Source of the DNA: a bacterium endosymbiont of Escarpia laminata
GTDB taxonomy: Bacteria > Pseudomonadota > Gammaproteobacteria > Chromatiales > Chromatiaceae
Assembly: GCA_003660235.1 (NCBI GenBank)
Contig: QGON01000053.1
Span: forward strand, 1 to 64,000
DNA length: 64,000 nucleotides
Reading direction: 5' to 3'
Positions 63,890 through 64,000 of the stretch are shown one piece after another (positions within the stretch are counted from its first letter, which is position 1; each line of letters starts with the position of its first letter). The position numbers and the translations under genes were made by a program. The notes beneath the pieces were generated by a model. It was not told where the DNA came from and did not search any database. It saw only the letters and a program-made list of their open reading frames with translations.

Positions 63890-64000
63890 ATGATGTCTGA
63901 TCGACTGCTCATCTGCACTGACCTGGACCGTACGCTGATACCGAATGGTCCGCAGCCCGAGTCACCTGATGTACGAGAGCATTTCGCTCTGCTGGTTGCA
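63890..64000 (+). CDS. HAD phosphatase, probable sucrose-phosphate phosphatase (5' end only)
   Basis: The window ends 37 codons into this gene. It begins MMSDRLLICTDLDRTLIPNG, with the HAD motif I D-L-D-R-T that the preceding synthase lacks. Together the two genes would make sucrose from phosphorylated precursors. ATG 63890 is used, with a second ATG at 63893. The rest is outside the window. Confidence 0.75.
   Translation, partial: MMSDRLLICTDLDRTLIPNGPQPESPDVREHFALLVA

Overview
The window looks like the chromosome of a gammaproteobacterium, probably a Chromatiales-type or sulfur-oxidiser relative. The gene orders sdhCDAB, rluE-mnmA-hflD-purB, cspD/clpS-clpA-infA-bpt-aat and trxB...ftsK are standard gammaproteobacterial neighbourhoods. 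The exact genus cannot be fixed from the sequence alone.

Positions 1 to about 30141 are the right-hand part of a siphovirus-type prophage whose integrase and left end lie outside the window. It ends in a 3' tRNA-Leu(TAA) fragment (30088-30141), as expected when a phage integrates in a tRNA gene; candidate integrase arm sites lie just inside. The window opens in a broken IS66-like transposase. Then come a lambda-type terminase (Nu1-like, GpA family) with a PLD-like gene between the subunits, and a two-stranded accessory island (4099-9731) of regulators, small membrane proteins, an antirepressor behind an icd/ant-like leader and a toxin/immunity-like pair. A lambda-type head module follows (gpW-like, portal, S49 protease with nested scaffold, decoration protein D, capsid E), then a cargo block of membrane, secreted and repeat proteins. 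The tail module has tube, chaperones with a -1 frameshift, gpZ-like and tape measure proteins. The tail tip is of gene-transfer-agent type (DUF2460, DUF2163, NlpC/P60, gpJ-like). A small alpha/beta hydrolase sits next to the attachment site.

Positions 30248-64000 are host core genome: succinate dehydrogenase sdhCDAB with an amber codon in sdhA, a lipoprotein cytochrome c locus, sdhE-ygfX, a metY remnant, a Nudix hydrolase, an RND efflux pair whose pump is split by a repeat-like insertion, the roxA-GNAT-PLD-like-secretin-like operon, a spondin-domain protein, purB, a lipoprotein, hflD-mnmA-rluE, cspD, clpS-clpA, infA, bpt and aat (an N-degron cluster), a PilZ protein, trxB, ald, ftsK, and a sucrose-phosphate synthase followed by the start of a HAD phosphatase.

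Five genes carry lesions: the IS66 transposase (three stops), portal (frameshift at a G6 run), sdhA (amber), metY (truncated) and the RND pump (insertion). This means either ongoing gene decay or, for portal and sdhA, possible sequence errors. The most unusual items are the RNA-polymerase-alpha-CTD-like domain on the portal, the TGTTACA repeats before the small terminase, the Ntox16-like/DUF6714-like pair in the prophage, and the PLD-like protein between the terminase genes.
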